64,000 bases of DNA from Serratia bockelmannii (GCF_008011855.1 NZ_VOUX01000033.1:1612001-1676000), one strand, 5' to 3'; counted from the stretch's first letter, positions 29,827 to 40,352 are shown. Numbers and translations: made by a program. Notes: generated from the sequence alone by a model not told the origin.

Positions 29827-31122
29827 TTATTTGGCTTTGCTCAGCAGCAGGTTGGCCAGGGTACGCACGCCCAAACCGGTCGCGCCGGCCGACCACTGAT
29901 CCACCGCGCCTTTGCGGTAGGTGGCGGAGCAGTCGATGTGCAGCCAGCCCTGTTGGTAATTCTTGACGAAGTGCGACAGGAAGGCCGCCGCGGTGCTGGC
30001 GCCGGCGGTGTAGGCCGGGCCGGCTACGTTGTTCAGCTCGGCGAAGTTGGACGGCAGCTGGCTACGGTGGAACTCGGCCAGCGGCAGACGCCAGAACGGC
30101 TCTTGCTCGGCGGCGGCGCTGCTCAACAGTTCCTGCGCCAGCGCATCGTCGAAGCTGAACAGGGCGTGGTAGTCGTTGCCCACTGCGGTTTTGGCCGCGC
30201 CGGTCAGGGTGGCGCAATCGATAATCAGCTGCGGATTCTGCTCAGAAGCGTCGATCAGGCCGTCGGCCAGCACCAGGCGCCCTTCCGCATCGGTGTTCAT
30301 CACCTCAACGGTTTTGCCGTTGCGGTAGCGAATGATGTCACCCAGTTTGAAGGCGTTGCCGCTGACCATGTTGTCGGCGCAGCACAGGTACAGCTTCACG
30401 CGCTGCTTCAGGCCGCGCGCCGCCGCCAGCGCCAGGGCGCCGGTGATGGTGGCCGCACCGCCCATGTCAGCCTTCATCGAATCCATAAAGGCGCTCTGTT
30501 TCAGGCTATAACCGCCGGTATCGAAGGTGATGCCCTTGCCGACCAGGCAAGCGAACACCGGCGCGTCCGGGTTACCGGTCGGGTTGAAGTCCAGCGCCAG
30601 CAGCACCGGCGGGCGTTCGGAACCGCGGCCGACGGTGTGGATGCCAGCATAGTTCTGCTCGCGCAGATCTTCGCCCTTGGTGATACGGTAGCTGACGGCA
30701 TCGCAGCCGACGTCGCACATCAAATCGACAGCGCGGGTCGCCAGTTGCTCCGGCCCCAGCTCTTCCGCCGGCATGTTGATGGTGTCACGCACCCAGTCGA
30801 CGATCTTCAGGCGCTTATCCAGCTCCTGACGCGCGGCTTCCGGCAGTTCAGCCCATTCGACGTTGCGCTGCCCTTTCGGCCCGCGATAGCCTTGCCAGAA
30901 CGCCCAGCTGTTTTCCAAATCCCAACCGTCGCCGGCCAGCTTGACGTTTTTGATGCCCTGGCCATCAATTTTGCGGCCCGCGCGCTGGATCGCGCCCAGC
31001 TTGTCGGCCCCGGTCAGGTGGATGGTCATCCCTTCGCCGTTGGTGCTCAGCAGCGCTTTCTCGCCCCAGCGGGCGTCGGCAGGTTGTTGCGACAGCGTGA
31101 CCTGCATGAATTCTGTTGTCAT
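29827..31122 (-). CDS. pepB: Peptidase B (M17 leucyl aminopeptidase family)
   Basis: PepB removes N-terminal residues, preferring acidic ones, from peptides such as Cys-Gly. The 431 residues carry the M17 metal and catalytic motifs: [15 protein letters not shown] with the Lys and Asp ligands, [11 protein letters not shown], and the bicarbonate-binding [12 protein letters not shown]. The length matches E. coli PepB rather than PepA. It follows iscX; a hairpin with a broken T run lies between them. Confidence 0.97.
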   Translation of the reverse strand: MTTEFMQVTLSQQPADARWGEKALLSTNGEGMTIHLTGADKLGAIQRAGRKIDGQGIKNVKLAGDGWDLENSWAFWQGYRGPKGQRNVEWAELPEAARQELDKRLKIVDWVRDTINMPAEELGPEQLATRAVDLMCDVGCDAVSYRITKGEDLREQNYAGIHTVGRGSERPPVLLALDFNPTGNPDAPVFACLVGKGITFDTGGYSLKQSAFMDSMKADMGGAATITGALALAAARGLKQRVKLYLCCADNMVSGNAFKLGDIIRYRNGKTVEVMNTDAEGRLVLADGLIDASEQNPQLIIDCATLTGAAKTAVGNDYHALFSFDDALAQELLSSAAAEQEPFWRLPLAEFHRSQLPSNFAELNNVAGPAYTAGASTAAAFLSHFVKNYQQGWLHIDCSATYRKGAVDQWSAGATGLGVRTLANLLLSKAK

Positions 31123-31169
31123 AGCCTTCTTACTCCGGATTATTCTTTTATTAATCTTGTCGGATACAA

Positions 31170-31198
31170 AATAAACGGGCCGCCCATGGCAGCCCGTT
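31170..31198 (-). terminator. Terminator at the end of the isc operon (after iscX)
   Basis: AACGGGC/GCCCGTT arms (7 bp, with extra pairing inside) are followed leftward by TATTTTG. Transcription may partly continue into pepB. Confidence 0.7.
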
Positions 31199-31205
31199 AC
31201 GCTAT

Positions 31206-31406
31206 TTACTCCGCTTCATCTAACCAGACCAGCAGGATCGCTTCCAGTATTTTTTCGTTGGAAGCCTGCGGATCGTCGTCGAACTCTTCGAGATCGCAGA
31301 TCCACTGATGCAGGTCGGTAAAACGCACGGTTTTCGGATCGGTGTCCGGGTATTGGTCGTACAGGGCTTCGCCGATTTCACGGCTGTCGGTCCACTTCAG
31401 TCCCAT
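31206..31406 (-). CDS. iscX: Iron-sulfur cluster accessory protein IscX
   Basis: This 66-residue acidic protein is the small partner that binds IscS and tunes cluster assembly by an iron-sensitive contact. The family sequence [23 protein letters not shown] and the patch [15 protein letters not shown] are clear. It is the last gene of the operon, 32 bases after fdx. Confidence 0.97.
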   Translation of the reverse strand: MGLKWTDSREIGEALYDQYPDTDPKTVRFTDLHQWICDLEEFDDDPQASNEKILEAILLVWLDEAE

Positions 31407-31438
31407 TATGATCTCCGGGTTGACGCTGCGGCTAACAA

Positions 31439-31774
31439 TTAATGCTCACGCGCGTGGTTGACGGTGTAGCGCGGCATTTCGACCACCAGATCTTCGTCGG
31501 CGACCAGCGCCTGGCAGCTCAGACGGCTTTCCGGCTCCAGCCCCCAGGCTTTGTCCAGCATGTCGTCTTCCAGCTCGCTGCTCTCTTCCAGCGAATCGAA
31601 GCCTTCACGCACGATGCAGTGGCAGGTGGTGCAGGCGCAGGATTTCTCGCAGGCGTGCTCGATTTCAATGCCGTTGCGCAGCGCAACGTTGAGGATCGAC
31701 TCCCCTTTTTCGGCTTCCAGAACCGCCCCTTCCGGGCAAAGGTCTTGATGGGGCAGGAAAACAATTTTAGGCAT
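31439..31774 (-). CDS. fdx: [2Fe-2S] ferredoxin of the Isc system
   Basis: Fdx supplies electrons for cluster assembly on IscU. The 111 residues carry the four cluster cysteines in the pattern Cys-x5-Cys-x2-Cys ([12 protein letters not shown]) plus a later Cys in LSCQAL. The start lies two bases after the hscA stop. Confidence 0.98.
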   Translation of the reverse strand: MPKIVFLPHQDLCPEGAVLEAEKGESILNVALRNGIEIEHACEKSCACTTCHCIVREGFDSLEESSELEDDMLDKAWGLEPESRLSCQALVADEDLVVEMPRYTVNHAREH

Positions 31775-31776
31775 GG

Positions 31777-33627
31777 TTAAACCTCATCCACAGAATGGCC
31801 AGCCAGCGCGCGGCGAATGGAAGCGTCCATGCGGCGCGCGGCAAAATCTTGCGTTTGTGCATCTAATGTTTTGATGGCGTCTTCGATAGCGGCGGGATCT
31901 TCACCCTGCGCCGCCTGCTGCAACGCCTGGGTCGCGGCGGCGATCGCCTGGCTTTCCGCCTCGCTCAGCAGCGCGGCGTCGGTGGCCAGCGCACCCTGCA
32001 GGCTTTCCAGCACCCGCGCGGCTTCCACGCGTTGCTCCGCCAGCTTGCGCGCGCCCACGTCGCTTTGCGCGTTGGCCATCGAATCCTTGATCATGCCGGC
32101 GATTTCGCTGTCCGACAGACCGTATGACGGCTTGACCTGGATCGAGGCTTCAACGCCGGTGGATTTCTCCATCGCGGTGACGCTCAGCAGACCATCGGCA
32201 TCCACCTGGAAGGTGACGCGAATGTGCGCGCCACCGGCAGGCAATGGCGGCAGGCCGCGCAGCGTGAAGCGCGCCAGCGAACGGCAATCCTGCACCAGCT
32301 CGCGCTCGCCCTGCAGCACGTGGATCATCATCGCGCTCTGGCCATCTTTAAAGGTGGTGAACTCCTGCGCGCGCGCCACCGGAATGGTGGTGTTGCGCGG
32401 GATCACTTTCTCCACCAGACCGCCCATGGTTTCCAGGCCCAGCGACAGCGGGATCACGTCCAGCAGCAGCATGTCGCTGTCCGGCTTGTTGCCCACCAGG
32501 ATGTCGGCCTGGATCGCGGCGCCGATGGCGACCACTTTATCCGGATCGATCGACGTCAGCGGCGTGCGGCCGAAGAAGGCCCCCACCTGCTCACGCACCA
32601 GCGGCACGCGGGTGGAACCGCCGACCATCACCGCTTCCAGCACCTCGTCGGCGGCGACGCCGGCATCTTTCAGCGCGCGGCGGCAGGCCATCAGCGTACG
32701 TTTCACCAGCGGAGCGATCAGCGCTTCGAACTGGGCGCGGGTCACCTCGCCCTGCCAGCCGGCGACCTCAACGCACACGCTGTCGGCATCGCTCAACGCG
32801 ATTTTGGCGGCGATGGCGGCGTCCAGCAGTTGGCGCTGCACACCGTGATCGCTGCGATCGGCCACGCCGGCCTGCTCGCGCAGCCAGTCGGCCAGCAGGT
32901 GATCGAAATCGTCGCCGCCCAGCGCGGAATCGCCGCCGGTGGCCAGCACTTCGAACACGCCGCGGCTGAGGCGCAGAATGGAGATATCAAAGGTGCCACC
33001 GCCCAGATCGTAAACCGCGATCACCCCTTCCTGGCCGGAATCCAGCCCGTAGGCGATCGCCGCCGCGGTTGGTTCATTCAGCAGGCGCAGGACGTGCAGG
33101 CCGGCCAGACGCGCCGCGTCTTTGGTGCCCTGGCGCTGCGCGTCGTCGAAGTAAGCGGGAACGGTAATCACCACGCCGTCCAGCTCGCCTTCCAGCGCCG
33201 CTTGCGCGCGCGCGGACAGAGCCCGCAGGATATCGGCGGAGACGCCAACCGGGTTAACCGGGCCGGCGGCGGTGACGATCAGCGGCAGGCCGTTGTCGCT
33301 GGCCTGAAATTGATACGGCAGGTTCGGGTAACGTTGCTGCACGTCCGCCAACGAACGACCCATCATGCGTTTGATGGAGCTGACGGTATTGGCCGGATCC
33401 TGCGCCGCCTGTTGGCGCGCATCCCAGCCGACGCGCTGCGCGTCCGCCTGATAATGCACCACCGAAGGCAGCAAATGGCGTCCCTGATCGTCGGCCAGTG
33501 TTTCCGCTTGCCCGCTGCGCACCGTGGCGACCAGCGAGTTGGTGGTGCCTAAGTCGATGCCGGCGGCCAGGCGTCGCTGGTGCGGCGCGGCGCTGAGGCC
33601 AGGCTCACTAATTTGTAATAAGGCCAT
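31777..33627 (-). CDS. hscA: Fe-S protein chaperone HscA (Hsp70 type)
   Basis: HscA uses ATP to drive transfer of clusters from IscU to apo-proteins, stimulated by HscB. The 616 residues comprise the actin-like ATPase (about 20-385; [38 protein letters not shown]) and a C-terminal substrate domain that holds the IscU LPPVK loop. No deviation from the family was seen. It lies 32 bases after hscB. Confidence 0.98.
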   Translation of the reverse strand: MALLQISEPGLSAAPHQRRLAAGIDLGTTNSLVATVRSGQAETLADDQGRHLLPSVVHYQADAQRVGWDARQQAAQDPANTVSSIKRMMGRSLADVQQRYPNLPYQFQASDNGLPLIVTAAGPVNPVGVSADILRALSARAQAALEGELDGVVITVPAYFDDAQRQGTKDAARLAGLHVLRLLNEPTAAAIAYGLDSGQEGVIAVYDLGGGTFDISILRLSRGVFEVLATGGDSALGGDDFDHLLADWLREQAGVADRSDHGVQRQLLDAAIAAKIALSDADSVCVEVAGWQGEVTRAQFEALIAPLVKRTLMACRRALKDAGVAADEVLEAVMVGGSTRVPLVREQVGAFFGRTPLTSIDPDKVVAIGAAIQADILVGNKPDSDMLLLDVIPLSLGLETMGGLVEKVIPRNTTIPVARAQEFTTFKDGQSAMMIHVLQGERELVQDCRSLARFTLRGLPPLPAGGAHIRVTFQVDADGLLSVTAMEKSTGVEASIQVKPSYGLSDSEIAGMIKDSMANAQSDVGARKLAEQRVEAARVLESLQGALATDAALLSEAESQAIAAATQALQQAAQGEDPAAIEDAIKTLDAQTQDFAARRMDASIRRALAGHSVDEV

Positions 33628-33659
33628 GTTGAAGCTTCCACAATCAGAATCAGAAGGTG

Positions 33660-34181
33660 TTACTCAAAACCCAGCAGTTTTTCTTCGAGTTGTTCAACCT
33701 GTTGCTGGAGTTTGTCCAAAAAGCGCAGCTTGCGCACGGTGTCGGCGGCATCCGCCCACTGTTCACTGTCCAACTGCTGCAGCATCAGCGCGCTGCGCTG
33801 CTTGATGGAGGTGGCCAGCCGCGCGCCGAAATCGGCCAGCAGGCTTTCCGCCTCCGGCTTGCGCTCAATGGCGTCGAGCTCTTCGCGCAGCTCCAGCTGT
33901 TCCATCAGAAAGGCGGTGTCGCGCATCGTATGCTGTTCGTTGCCCAGATCGAAGCCGTGCAAAGATAGCATATACTCCGCGCGTTTTAACGGGTGCTTCA
34001 GCGCCTGGTAGGCTTCGTTGATGGTCGCCGCCTGCTGCAACGCCATCAGGCGTTCGCGCTCCGGCTGGTTGGCGAAACGATCGGGGTGAAATTGGCGCTG
34101 CAGATCCTGGAAGCGGGACGCAAGCAGGCTGCCGTCCACGGTGTAGCGAACGGGCAGCCCGAATAAAGTAAAGTAATCCAT
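33660..34181 (-). CDS. hscB: Fe-S co-chaperone HscB (J protein)
   Basis: HscB delivers IscU to HscA. The 173 residues have an N-terminal J domain with the HPDRF motif (the HPD needed to stimulate ATPase, near residues 32-34) and a C-terminal helical domain that binds IscU. The J-domain start [13 protein letters not shown] is typical. Confidence 0.98.
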   Translation of the reverse strand: MDYFTLFGLPVRYTVDGSLLASRFQDLQRQFHPDRFANQPERERLMALQQAATINEAYQALKHPLKRAEYMLSLHGFDLGNEQHTMRDTAFLMEQLELREELDAIERKPEAESLLADFGARLATSIKQRSALMLQQLDSEQWADAADTVRKLRFLDKLQQQVEQLEEKLLGFE

Positions 34182-34243
34182 AGCGTGCTCTGGGCGTTAG
34201 CGGATGAAGTTCCCCCGCCGAAACGGGGGAGCACGATGGACTG

Positions 34244-34567
34244 TCAGACGTTGAAACTCTCGCCGCAGCCGCACTCGCTTGAGACGTTCGGGTTGTTGAA
34301 CTTGAAGCCTTCGTTCAGGCCTTCCTTAACGAAATCAAGCTCGGTGCCGTCAAGGTAGACCAGGCTCTTGCCGTCGATGATCACCTTGATGCCTTTGTCT
34401 TCAAACACGATGTCGTCATCGTTGGCTTCGTCAACAAATTCCAGCACGTAGGCCATCCCGGAGCAGCCGGAAGTTCGCACTCCCAGACGCAGGCCGAGAC
34501 CCTTGCCGCGGTTCGTCAAAAACGCCTGAACACGCTGCGCAGCGCTGTCGCTCATGGTAATAGACAT
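34244..34567 (-). CDS. iscA: Iron-sulfur cluster assembly protein IscA
   Basis: IscA is an A-type carrier for [4Fe-4S] assembly. The ATG at 34567 ([13 protein letters not shown]) gives 107 residues, as in E. coli; the open frame extends six codons more. The three ligand cysteines are present, in TSGCSGMAY and in ECGCGESF at the C-terminus. Confidence 0.97.
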   Translation of the reverse strand: MSITMSDSAAQRVQAFLTNRGKGLGLRLGVRTSGCSGMAYVLEFVDEANDDDIVFEDKGIKVIIDGKSLVYLDGTELDFVKEGLNEGFKFNNPNVSSECGCGESFNV

Positions 34568-34621
34568 CACAACCTCACACTTCACATCAAAGCCCGGCGC
34601 GGCCGGGCCGATTCAGACAAA

Positions 34622-35008
34622 TTACTTGGCGCTATGCTTGCTCTTATAGTCGGCAATCGCTGCTTTGATGGCGTCTTCAGCCAGGATCGAGCAGTGAATT
34701 TTGACCGGCGGCAATTCCAGCTCTTCGGCGATCTGGGTGTTTTTGATCGCTTCAGCCTGATCGAGCGACTTGCCTTTCATCCATTCGGTCACCAGCGAGC
34801 TGGAGGCGATGGCGGAACCGCAGCCGTAAGTTTTAAAGCGCGCGTCTTCGATGATGCCTTCATCGTTAACCTTGATTTGCAGCTTCATCACGTCGCCGCA
34901 AGCCGGTGCCCCTACCATGCCGCTGCCGACGGTAGGATCTTCGTTGTCGAAAGAACCCACGTTACGCGGGTTTTCATAATGATCGATTACTTTTTCGCTG
35001 TAAGCCAT
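34622..35008 (-). CDS. iscU: Iron-sulfur cluster scaffold IscU
   Basis: IscU is the scaffold on which IscS-derived sulfur and iron form a cluster. The 128 residues hold the three conserved cysteines (GAPACGDV, YGCGSA, KIHCSIL), the Asp next to the first, and the LPPVK motif recognised by HscA. It lies 24 bases after iscS. Confidence 0.98.
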   Translation of the reverse strand: MAYSEKVIDHYENPRNVGSFDNEDPTVGSGMVGAPACGDVMKLQIKVNDEGIIEDARFKTYGCGSAIASSSLVTEWMKGKSLDQAEAIKNTQIAEELELPPVKIHCSILAEDAIKAAIADYKSKHSAK

Positions 35009-35032
35009 GACCTTGCTCCTGAAACCTGAGAA

Positions 35033-36247
35033 TTAATGATGCGCCCATTCGATGCTGTTGATGTCCACGCCCTGCTTGAACATCTCCCACAGTGGGGACA
35101 GATCGCGCAGACGGCCGATGGATTTACGCACCAGTTGAATGGTGTAGTCGATCTCTTCTTCCGTGGTGAAACGCCCCAGGGAGAAACGGATCGAGCTGTG
35201 CGCCAATTCATCACTCATGCCCAGCGCGCGCAGCACGTAGGACGGCTCGAGGCTGGCGGAGGTACAGGCTGAACCGGAAGAAACGGCCAGGTCTTTCAGC
35301 GCCATGATCAGCGACTCGCCTTCAACGTAGTTGAAGCTGACGTTCAGGATGTTCGGTGCGCCGTGCTCCAGATCGCCGTTCAGATACACTTCTTCCATAT
35401 CTTTCACGCCGTTCCACAGACGATCGCGCAGGGTGCGCAGACGCGCCATCTCTTCGGTCATCTCTTCTTTGGCGATGCGATAAGCTTCGCCCATGCCGAC
35501 GATCTGGTGGACAGGCAGGGTACCGGAACGCATGCCGCGCTCGTGACCGCCGCCGTGTACCTGCGCTTCGATGCGGATGCGCGGCTTACGACGCACGTAC
35601 AGCGCGCCGATGCCTTTCGGGCCATAGATTTTGTGGCCGGAGAACGACATCAGGTCGACTTTCAGCTTGCTCAGATCGATAGGCAGTTTGCCCACGCTCT
35701 GGGTGGCGTCAACGTGGTAGATGATACCGCGCGCACGGCACATTTCACCGATCGCTTCGATGTCCTGCACCACGCCGATTTCGTTGTTGACGTGCATGAT
35801 GGAGACCAGGATGGTGTCATCGCGCAGCGCCGCTTCGAGATCCTGCAGGCTGATGATGCCGTTGCTCTGTGGCGCCAGGTAGGTGACTTCAAACCCTTCG
35901 CGCTCCAGTTGACGGCAGGTGTCCAGCACGGCTTTGTGTTCGGTTTTGCTGGTGATGATGTGCTTGCCTTTTTTCTGGTAGAAATTGGCAGCGCCTTTAA
36001 TCGCCAGGTTGTCGGATTCGGTCGCCCCGGAGGTGAAGACGATTTCGCGTGGGTCGGCGCCCACCAGTTCGGCGATTTGGTTACGGGCGATGTCTACCGC
36101 CTCTTCCGCCTGCCAACCGAAACGGTGGGAACGGGAAGCCGGGTTGCCAAAAGTGCCGTCCAGGGTCAAAAACTGCATCATCTTCTCAGCAACGCGCGGG
36201 TCAACCGGCGTCGTTGCTGAGTAATCCAGATAAATCGGTAATTTCAT
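35033..36247 (-). CDS. iscS: Cysteine desulfurase IscS
   Basis: IscS removes sulfur from cysteine for Fe-S clusters, thiolated tRNA and cofactors. The 404 residues match E. coli. PLP Lys lies in [12 protein letters not shown], and the persulfide Cys328 in [11 protein letters not shown] on the mobile loop. It is the second gene of the operon, 54 bases after iscR. Confidence 0.98.
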   Translation of the reverse strand: MKLPIYLDYSATTPVDPRVAEKMMQFLTLDGTFGNPASRSHRFGWQAEEAVDIARNQIAELVGADPREIVFTSGATESDNLAIKGAANFYQKKGKHIITSKTEHKAVLDTCRQLEREGFEVTYLAPQSNGIISLQDLEAALRDDTILVSIMHVNNEIGVVQDIEAIGEMCRARGIIYHVDATQSVGKLPIDLSKLKVDLMSFSGHKIYGPKGIGALYVRRKPRIRIEAQVHGGGHERGMRSGTLPVHQIVGMGEAYRIAKEEMTEEMARLRTLRDRLWNGVKDMEEVYLNGDLEHGAPNILNVSFNYVEGESLIMALKDLAVSSGSACTSASLEPSYVLRALGMSDELAHSSIRFSLGRFTTEEEIDYTIQLVRKSIGRLRDLSPLWEMFKQGVDINSIEWAHH

Positions 36248-36301
36248 TGCTCTTGTGCTCCGTACATCACTTCCAAAAACTAAAATAATTTCGCCAGCTG
36301 C

Positions 36302-36796
36302 TTATGCGCGCAGATTAACGTTGATAGTTTCTTGCGGACGACCGTTGGCCGTGCGGCGCGTATCGTTGTTTTGACGATCCGCCACCACCAGCACTTCCTG
36401 GTTATTGACCAGTTCTGCCAGCGTAATGTTGTTCAGGAACCCGCTGATGCGCTCGCTCAGATCGCGCCACAGGGCGTGGGTCAAGCAGCGATCGCCGCCC
36501 TGACAGCCTTCTTTGCCCTGGCAACGGGTTGCATCTACCGATTCATCGACGGCAGTGATGACAGCGCCAACGGCGATCTCACCCGCGTCTTTACCCAGCA
36601 GATAACCACCGCCCGGACCGCGCACGCTGGCCACCAGGCCATTCTTGCGCAGACGGGAGAATAATTGTTCCAGATAAGAGAGCGAAATACCCTGGCGTTC
36701 GGAAATGTCCGCCAGTGGCACCGGCCCTTCCTGGGAATGCAGCGCTACGTCAAGCATAGCGGTTACGGCATAACGGCCTTTGGATGTCAGTCTCAT
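36302..36796 (-). CDS. iscR: Fe-S sensing repressor IscR (Rrf2 family)
   Basis: IscR represses its own operon when it carries a [2Fe-2S] cluster. The 164 residues have an N-terminal winged helix ([28 protein letters not shown]) and the three ligand cysteines in [14 protein letters not shown], with the following His (THALW). The Ile-Asn-Val C-terminal tail matches the family. It heads the isc operon; two binding sites lie upstream. Confidence 0.98.
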   Translation of the reverse strand: MRLTSKGRYAVTAMLDVALHSQEGPVPLADISERQGISLSYLEQLFSRLRKNGLVASVRGPGGGYLLGKDAGEIAVGAVITAVDESVDATRCQGKEGCQGGDRCLTHALWRDLSERISGFLNNITLAELVNNQEVLVVADRQNNDTRRTANGRPQETINVNLRA

Positions 36797-36840
36797 AGCT
36801 CAATGGTTACCTGTTGGTCAAATATGGCCGAAAGTCTGAC

Positions 36841-36890
36841 ATTCCTGAGTAAAACAGTCAACTATTTAACCTAGTAATTAACTCAAGTAT
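36841..36890 (-). promoter_or_regulatory. Two abutting type 1 IscR operators
   Basis: Two 25 bp sites, 36841-36865 and 36866-36890, meet end to end upstream of iscR. The nearer one matches the type 1 consensus ATASYYGACTRWWWYAGTCRRSTAT at about 23 of 25 positions, the farther at about 18. The tandem arrangement matches the E. coli iscR control region. Confidence 0.85.
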
Positions 36891-36989
36891 TAGCACGTTT
36901 TGAACTTAGCAAGAACAAAGGTATATAAAATACATGTTATAACCTTTGGATAACTAATACTATTGTCGCCCACCGTTATGCCACATCAA

Positions 36990-37724
36990 TTAATTACCTT
37001 GATGTTTATCCTGTTTCTCGATCGAGGTTAGCATGCCGCGCAGGATATTCAGCTCCTGCCCTTCCGGGCGCGCGCGGGTGAACAGCCGGCGCAGGCGGCT
37101 CATCACCTGGCCCGGATGGGACGGGCGAATAAAGCCGGTGCGCTGCAGCGTCTGCTCCAGGTGCTGATAGAAACGCTCGAGGTCATCCACCAGCGGATAC
37201 GGCGTCTCTTCCAGCTGCGGCGCGCCCGCCTGTTGGCGATCGAGGTAAGCCACGCGCACTTCATACGCCAGGATCTGCACCGCCATCGCCAGGTTCAGCG
37301 AGCTGTAGTCCGGGTTGGCCGGAATGGCGACGTGGTAGTGGCACTTCTGCAATTCATCGTTGGTCAGCCCGACGCGTTCGCGGCCGAACACCAGCGCCAC
37401 CGGCGCGTGCTCGCCCTCGTGCACCGCGCGCACGCCGCATTCACGCGGCTCCAGCATCGGCCACGGCAAGGTGCGAGAACGTGCGCTGGTGCCCACCACC
37501 AAGCTACAGCCGGCGATGGCGTCATCGAGGGTATCGACGATGGTGGCGTTGCCGATCACGTCGCTGGCGCCGGCAGCCAGGGCGATGGCCTGAGAATCGG
37601 GTTTGATCAGCGGATTAACCAGATAAAGGTTGGTTAACCCCATGGTTTTCATGGCTCTGGCGGTCGAGCCCATGTTGCCGGTATGTGAAGTCTCTACCAG
37701 AACAATGCGGATATTGTGCAGCAT
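36990..37724 (-). CDS. trmJ: tRNA (cytidine(32)/uridine(32)-2'-O)-methyltransferase
   Basis: TrmJ methylates the ribose of nucleotide 32 in several tRNAs. The ATG at 37724 ([21 protein letters not shown]) gives 244 residues; the frame extends 11 more codons without similarity. The SPOUT knot motifs [26 protein letters not shown] and [10 protein letters not shown] are complete. It is divergent from suhB, as in E. coli. Confidence 0.97.
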   Translation of the reverse strand: MLHNIRIVLVETSHTGNMGSTARAMKTMGLTNLYLVNPLIKPDSQAIALAAGASDVIGNATIVDTLDDAIAGCSLVVGTSARSRTLPWPMLEPRECGVRAVHEGEHAPVALVFGRERVGLTNDELQKCHYHVAIPANPDYSSLNLAMAVQILAYEVRVAYLDRQQAGAPQLEETPYPLVDDLERFYQHLEQTLQRTGFIRPSHPGQVMSRLRRLFTRARPEGQELNILRGMLTSIEKQDKHQGN

Positions 37725-37793
37725 ACAAACTCTGAGCGTGGCGGAAAATCGCAGCATCTTAACACAGCCGTAGGCAATTTGCCGAACAGCTGC

Positions 37794-37799
37794 TATACT
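37794..37799 (+). promoter_or_regulatory. suhB promoter -10 (TATACT)
   Basis: A good -10 hexamer lies 50 bases upstream of suhB; the -35 region is not clear. The transcript would start near 37806. Confidence 0.55.
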
Positions 37800-37812
37800 T
37801 CGCGCCGTTTCC

Positions 37813-37824
37813 TGTTCTTTAACA
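37813..37824 (+). promoter_or_regulatory. Nus boxA in the suhB leader
   Basis: TGTTCTTTAACA differs from the rRNA boxA TGCTCTTTAACA at one base and lies in the short leader, 19 bases before the start codon. In E. coli SuhB is a Nus cofactor and limits its own synthesis through a boxA in this leader. Confidence 0.72.
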
Positions 37825-37843
37825 TCCTAGTTGGAAGATACCC

Positions 37844-38647
37844 ATGCATCCGATGCTGACTATCGCCGTGCGCGCTGCGCGCAAGGCCGGTAACCTGATT
37901 GCCAAAAACTACGAAACCCCGGACGCTGTAGAAGCGAGCCAGAAAGGGACCAATGACTTCGTCACCAACGTCGATCGCGATGCAGAGCATCTGATCATCG
38001 ACGTCATCCGCAAGTCTTATCCGCAACACAGTATCGTGAGCGAAGAACGCGGTGAGCTGATCGGCGAAGATCGCGATGTGCAATGGGTGATCGATCCACT
38101 GGATGGCACTGCAAACTTCATCAAACGTTTCCCTCATTTCTCCGTTTCCATCGCCGTACGCATCAAAGGCCGTACTGAAGTGGCCGTGGTTTACGATCCG
38201 ATGCGCAACGAACTGTTCACCGCCACTCGCGGTCAGGGCGCTCAGCTCAACGGCTACCGCCTGCGCGGTACCAACGCCAAAGATCTGGATGGCACCATCC
38301 TGGCGACCGGCTTCCCGTTCAAAGTCAAACAGCACGCAACGCCTTACATCAACATCGTCGGCAAGCTGTTCACCCAGTGCGCAGACTTCCGTCGCACCGG
38401 TTCCGCCGCGCTGGATCTGGCCTATGTGGCCGCCGGCCGCGTAGACGGTTTCTTCGAGATCGGCCTGAAGCCGTGGGACTTCGCCGCGGGCGAGCTGCTG
38501 GTGCGTGAGGCCGGCGGCCTGGTGACCGACTTCGTCGGCGGCCACAACCACTTCAGCTCAGGTAACCTGGTCGCAGGTAACCCGCGCGTGGTGAAAGCCA
38601 TGCTGGCCACCATGCGTGAAGAACTGAGCGAAGCGCTGAAGCGTTAA
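37844..38647 (+). CDS. suhB: Inositol-1-monophosphatase / Nus cofactor SuhB
   Basis: SuhB hydrolyses myo-inositol phosphates and, as a second role, joins the Nus complex that protects rRNA transcription. The 267 residues carry the phosphatase metal sites: the Glu region EERGELIGE, the DPLDGTANFIKRFPHFSVSIA block and GLKPWDFAAGELLVREAGG. The length equals E. coli SuhB. A strong terminator follows. Confidence 0.97.
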   Translation: MHPMLTIAVRAARKAGNLIAKNYETPDAVEASQKGTNDFVTNVDRDAEHLIIDVIRKSYPQHSIVSEERGELIGEDRDVQWVIDPLDGTANFIKRFPHFSVSIAVRIKGRTEVAVVYDPMRNELFTATRGQGAQLNGYRLRGTNAKDLDGTILATGFPFKVKQHATPYINIVGKLFTQCADFRRTGSAALDLAYVAAGRVDGFFEIGLKPWDFAAGELLVREAGGLVTDFVGGHNHFSSGNLVAGNPRVVKAMLATMREELSEALKR

Positions 38648-38663
38648 TCGCCAGAAGCGAATC

Positions 38664-38697
38664 GAAAAAAAGCGCTGCCGATGCAGCGCTTTTTTTA
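38664..38697 (+). terminator. Intrinsic terminator of suhB, bidirectional
   Basis: AGCGCTGC-CGAT-GCAGCGCT with seven A before and seven T after can stop both suhB and the convergent transporter gene. Confidence 0.95.
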
Positions 38698-38703
38698 TGC
38701 CCG

Positions 38704-39726
38704 TTAGCGGGAGAAGGGGCGGATGCCGCCGCCGAATTCCGGCTGCGCGCTGACGTACAGCAACAGCCCGGCGGCCAACAGAATCAGACCGCCTGCCAGC
38801 GCCAGCGAGCCCCAGGCCACCGCGCTCCAGGCGGCGGGCGCGCGCGAACGGCTGAGGCGCACCGCCAGCCGGCGGCTGTAATGCACCAGCAGCGCCAGCA
38901 TGGAGATGGTCAACGAGGTGCCGAACGCCATCGCCAGCGCGGAGATCACTCCCCAACCGAACACGCCGATCACCTTGGAGAACAGCAGCACTAAAATCGC
39001 CCCCGAACAGGGACGCATGCCCATCGCCAGCACGATGGCGGCCTGAGTGCGCCAGTCGCTTCCCGCCTGCAGCTCGCTGTCGCTCGGCAGATGCCGGTGG
39101 CCGCAGCCGCAATTGGCGCTGTGCACATGATCCGCCGCCAATGGCGTCAGGCTGTTGATGCGCAGCGCCGGCGCCGGGCGCATCGCCTTGATCGCCGCAA
39201 ACAGGCGTTTCAGCGCGCGCCAACTCAGCAGCACGCCAAGCAGCATCACCAGAATAAAGCTGCCCTTCTCCAGCCAGAAACTGCTTTGGTGCAGCTGGCG
39301 CGAAGAGAGCTGTAACACCACCAGCATCAGCGTGACCAGCGCGATCGCCACCCCGCCCTGCACCAGCGAAGCCGCGAAGGTCAGCTTCAGGCTGCTTTTC
39401 AGCCGCGCCGGATGGGTAGCCAGATAGGTGGCGATCACCACTTTGCCGTGGCCGGGGCCGAGCGCATGCAAGACGCCATAGCCGAGGCTGAACAGCATCA
39501 GCGCCAACCCGGCCTGCTGCGGCGCGGCCTTCACCTGCTGCAACAGCCCCGCCATCTGCTGGTGCAGCGCTTTTTGCCACACCACGCTCTGCATCAGCAG
39601 CTGCGGCCAATAGTGCCACGCCAGCAGCGCGGCGGCCGCCAGCACCAGTGTGAACGGCAGCAGCGGCCACAGGCCGAAGGCCCAGTGACGCCGGCTCGTC
39701 GTCGGTTGCGAGAGATTTAACGACAT
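38704..39726 (-). CDS. NicO-type nickel/cobalt transporter
   Basis: The ATG at 39726 (MSLNLSQPTTS) gives 340 residues and overlaps the end of the DUF1007 gene by ten bases. The family signatures are the metal-binding YGVLHALGPGHGKVV (about 95-110), a His-rich loop between helices (HVHSANCGCGHRH, about 213-225) and GMRPCSGAILVLLFS near residue 265. About six membrane segments are predicted. The family moves Ni2+ or Co2+, inward or outward. The His/Cys loop suggests metal recognition; direction cannot be told. Confidence 0.9.
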   Translation of the reverse strand: MSLNLSQPTTSRRHWAFGLWPLLPFTLVLAAAALLAWHYWPQLLMQSVVWQKALHQQMAGLLQQVKAAPQQAGLALMLFSLGYGVLHALGPGHGKVVIATYLATHPARLKSSLKLTFAASLVQGGVAIALVTLMLVVLQLSSRQLHQSSFWLEKGSFILVMLLGVLLSWRALKRLFAAIKAMRPAPALRINSLTPLAADHVHSANCGCGHRHLPSDSELQAGSDWRTQAAIVLAMGMRPCSGAILVLLFSKVIGVFGWGVISALAMAFGTSLTISMLALLVHYSRRLAVRLSRSRAPAAWSAVAWGSLALAGGLILLAAGLLLYVSAQPEFGGGIRPFSR

Positions 39727-40352
39727 TGCAGCGTCACCCGCTGGGCGAACTGTTGCCCCAGCGCCAGGTCTTCGCCGGGCGAGTCGTTCTTGTCGAGCGA
39801 CAGCGCATAGGCCTGCAGCGACGCATTCGGCTGCGGCGTCATCAGCTTGTAGCTGCACTGCTGCGCCATCTCCGGCGGCAGATGCAGTGCATTTTGGTCT
39901 TTATAGGTCATATCCACGAAATAAGTCGGATCGTAAGTAGAAAGTTCGAACGGCTTGCCCGCCAGCGGCTGCGGTTCGGCCAACGGCAGCACGAACTCCA
40001 GCACCGCCTGATTGCCCTGGCGCGACAGGTGATATTCGCTGGGCAAGTTCAGATATTTCACCGGCTTGCCGTCGCGGTAAAGATCGGTGAAATAGTGCTG
40101 CCCCAGCACGTTGGCCATCACTTCCGCCGCCAGCTTTTTCCACACTTCCGAATCGCTCTTGGCGTTTTTCGCATCGTAAAGCAGATCCGCCGAGGTGATT
40201 TCATCCATCACCCACACCATTTTCAGGCCGACCAGCCGCTGGTCTTTGGCGACGAAGGTGGTATTCATGTCGATAAAGCTGTGCGGATGCGCGATCGCAC
40301 CGGCGCTGAACACGGCGCCGAAAGCAGCCAAAAGACGACGTAACTTCATCAT
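39717..40352 (-). CDS. DUF1007 family periplasmic protein, partner of the NicO transporter
   Basis: This 211-residue protein begins with a signal peptide (about 1-21), so the mature end reads HPHSFIDMNTTF. That new N-terminal His-x-His could bind a metal directly. DUF1007 genes regularly precede NicO transporter genes, and here the reading frames overlap by ten bases, so the two are coupled. Role inferred: delivery of nickel or cobalt to the transporter or its capture in the periplasm. Confidence 0.85.
   Translation of the reverse strand: MMKLRRLLAAFGAVFSAGAIAHPHSFIDMNTTFVAKDQRLVGLKMVWVMDEITSADLLYDAKNAKSDSEVWKKLAAEVMANVLGQHYFTDLYRDGKPVKYLNLPSEYHLSRQGNQAVLEFVLPLAEPQPLAGKPFELSTYDPTYFVDMTYKDQNALHLPPEMAQQCSYKLMTPQPNASLQAYALSLDKNDSPGEDLALGQQFAQRVTLQCR

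Noticed and set aside
29791..31308. A 505-codon plus-strand frame opposite pepB
   Set aside because: Antisense shadow of pepB; no start site or motifs.
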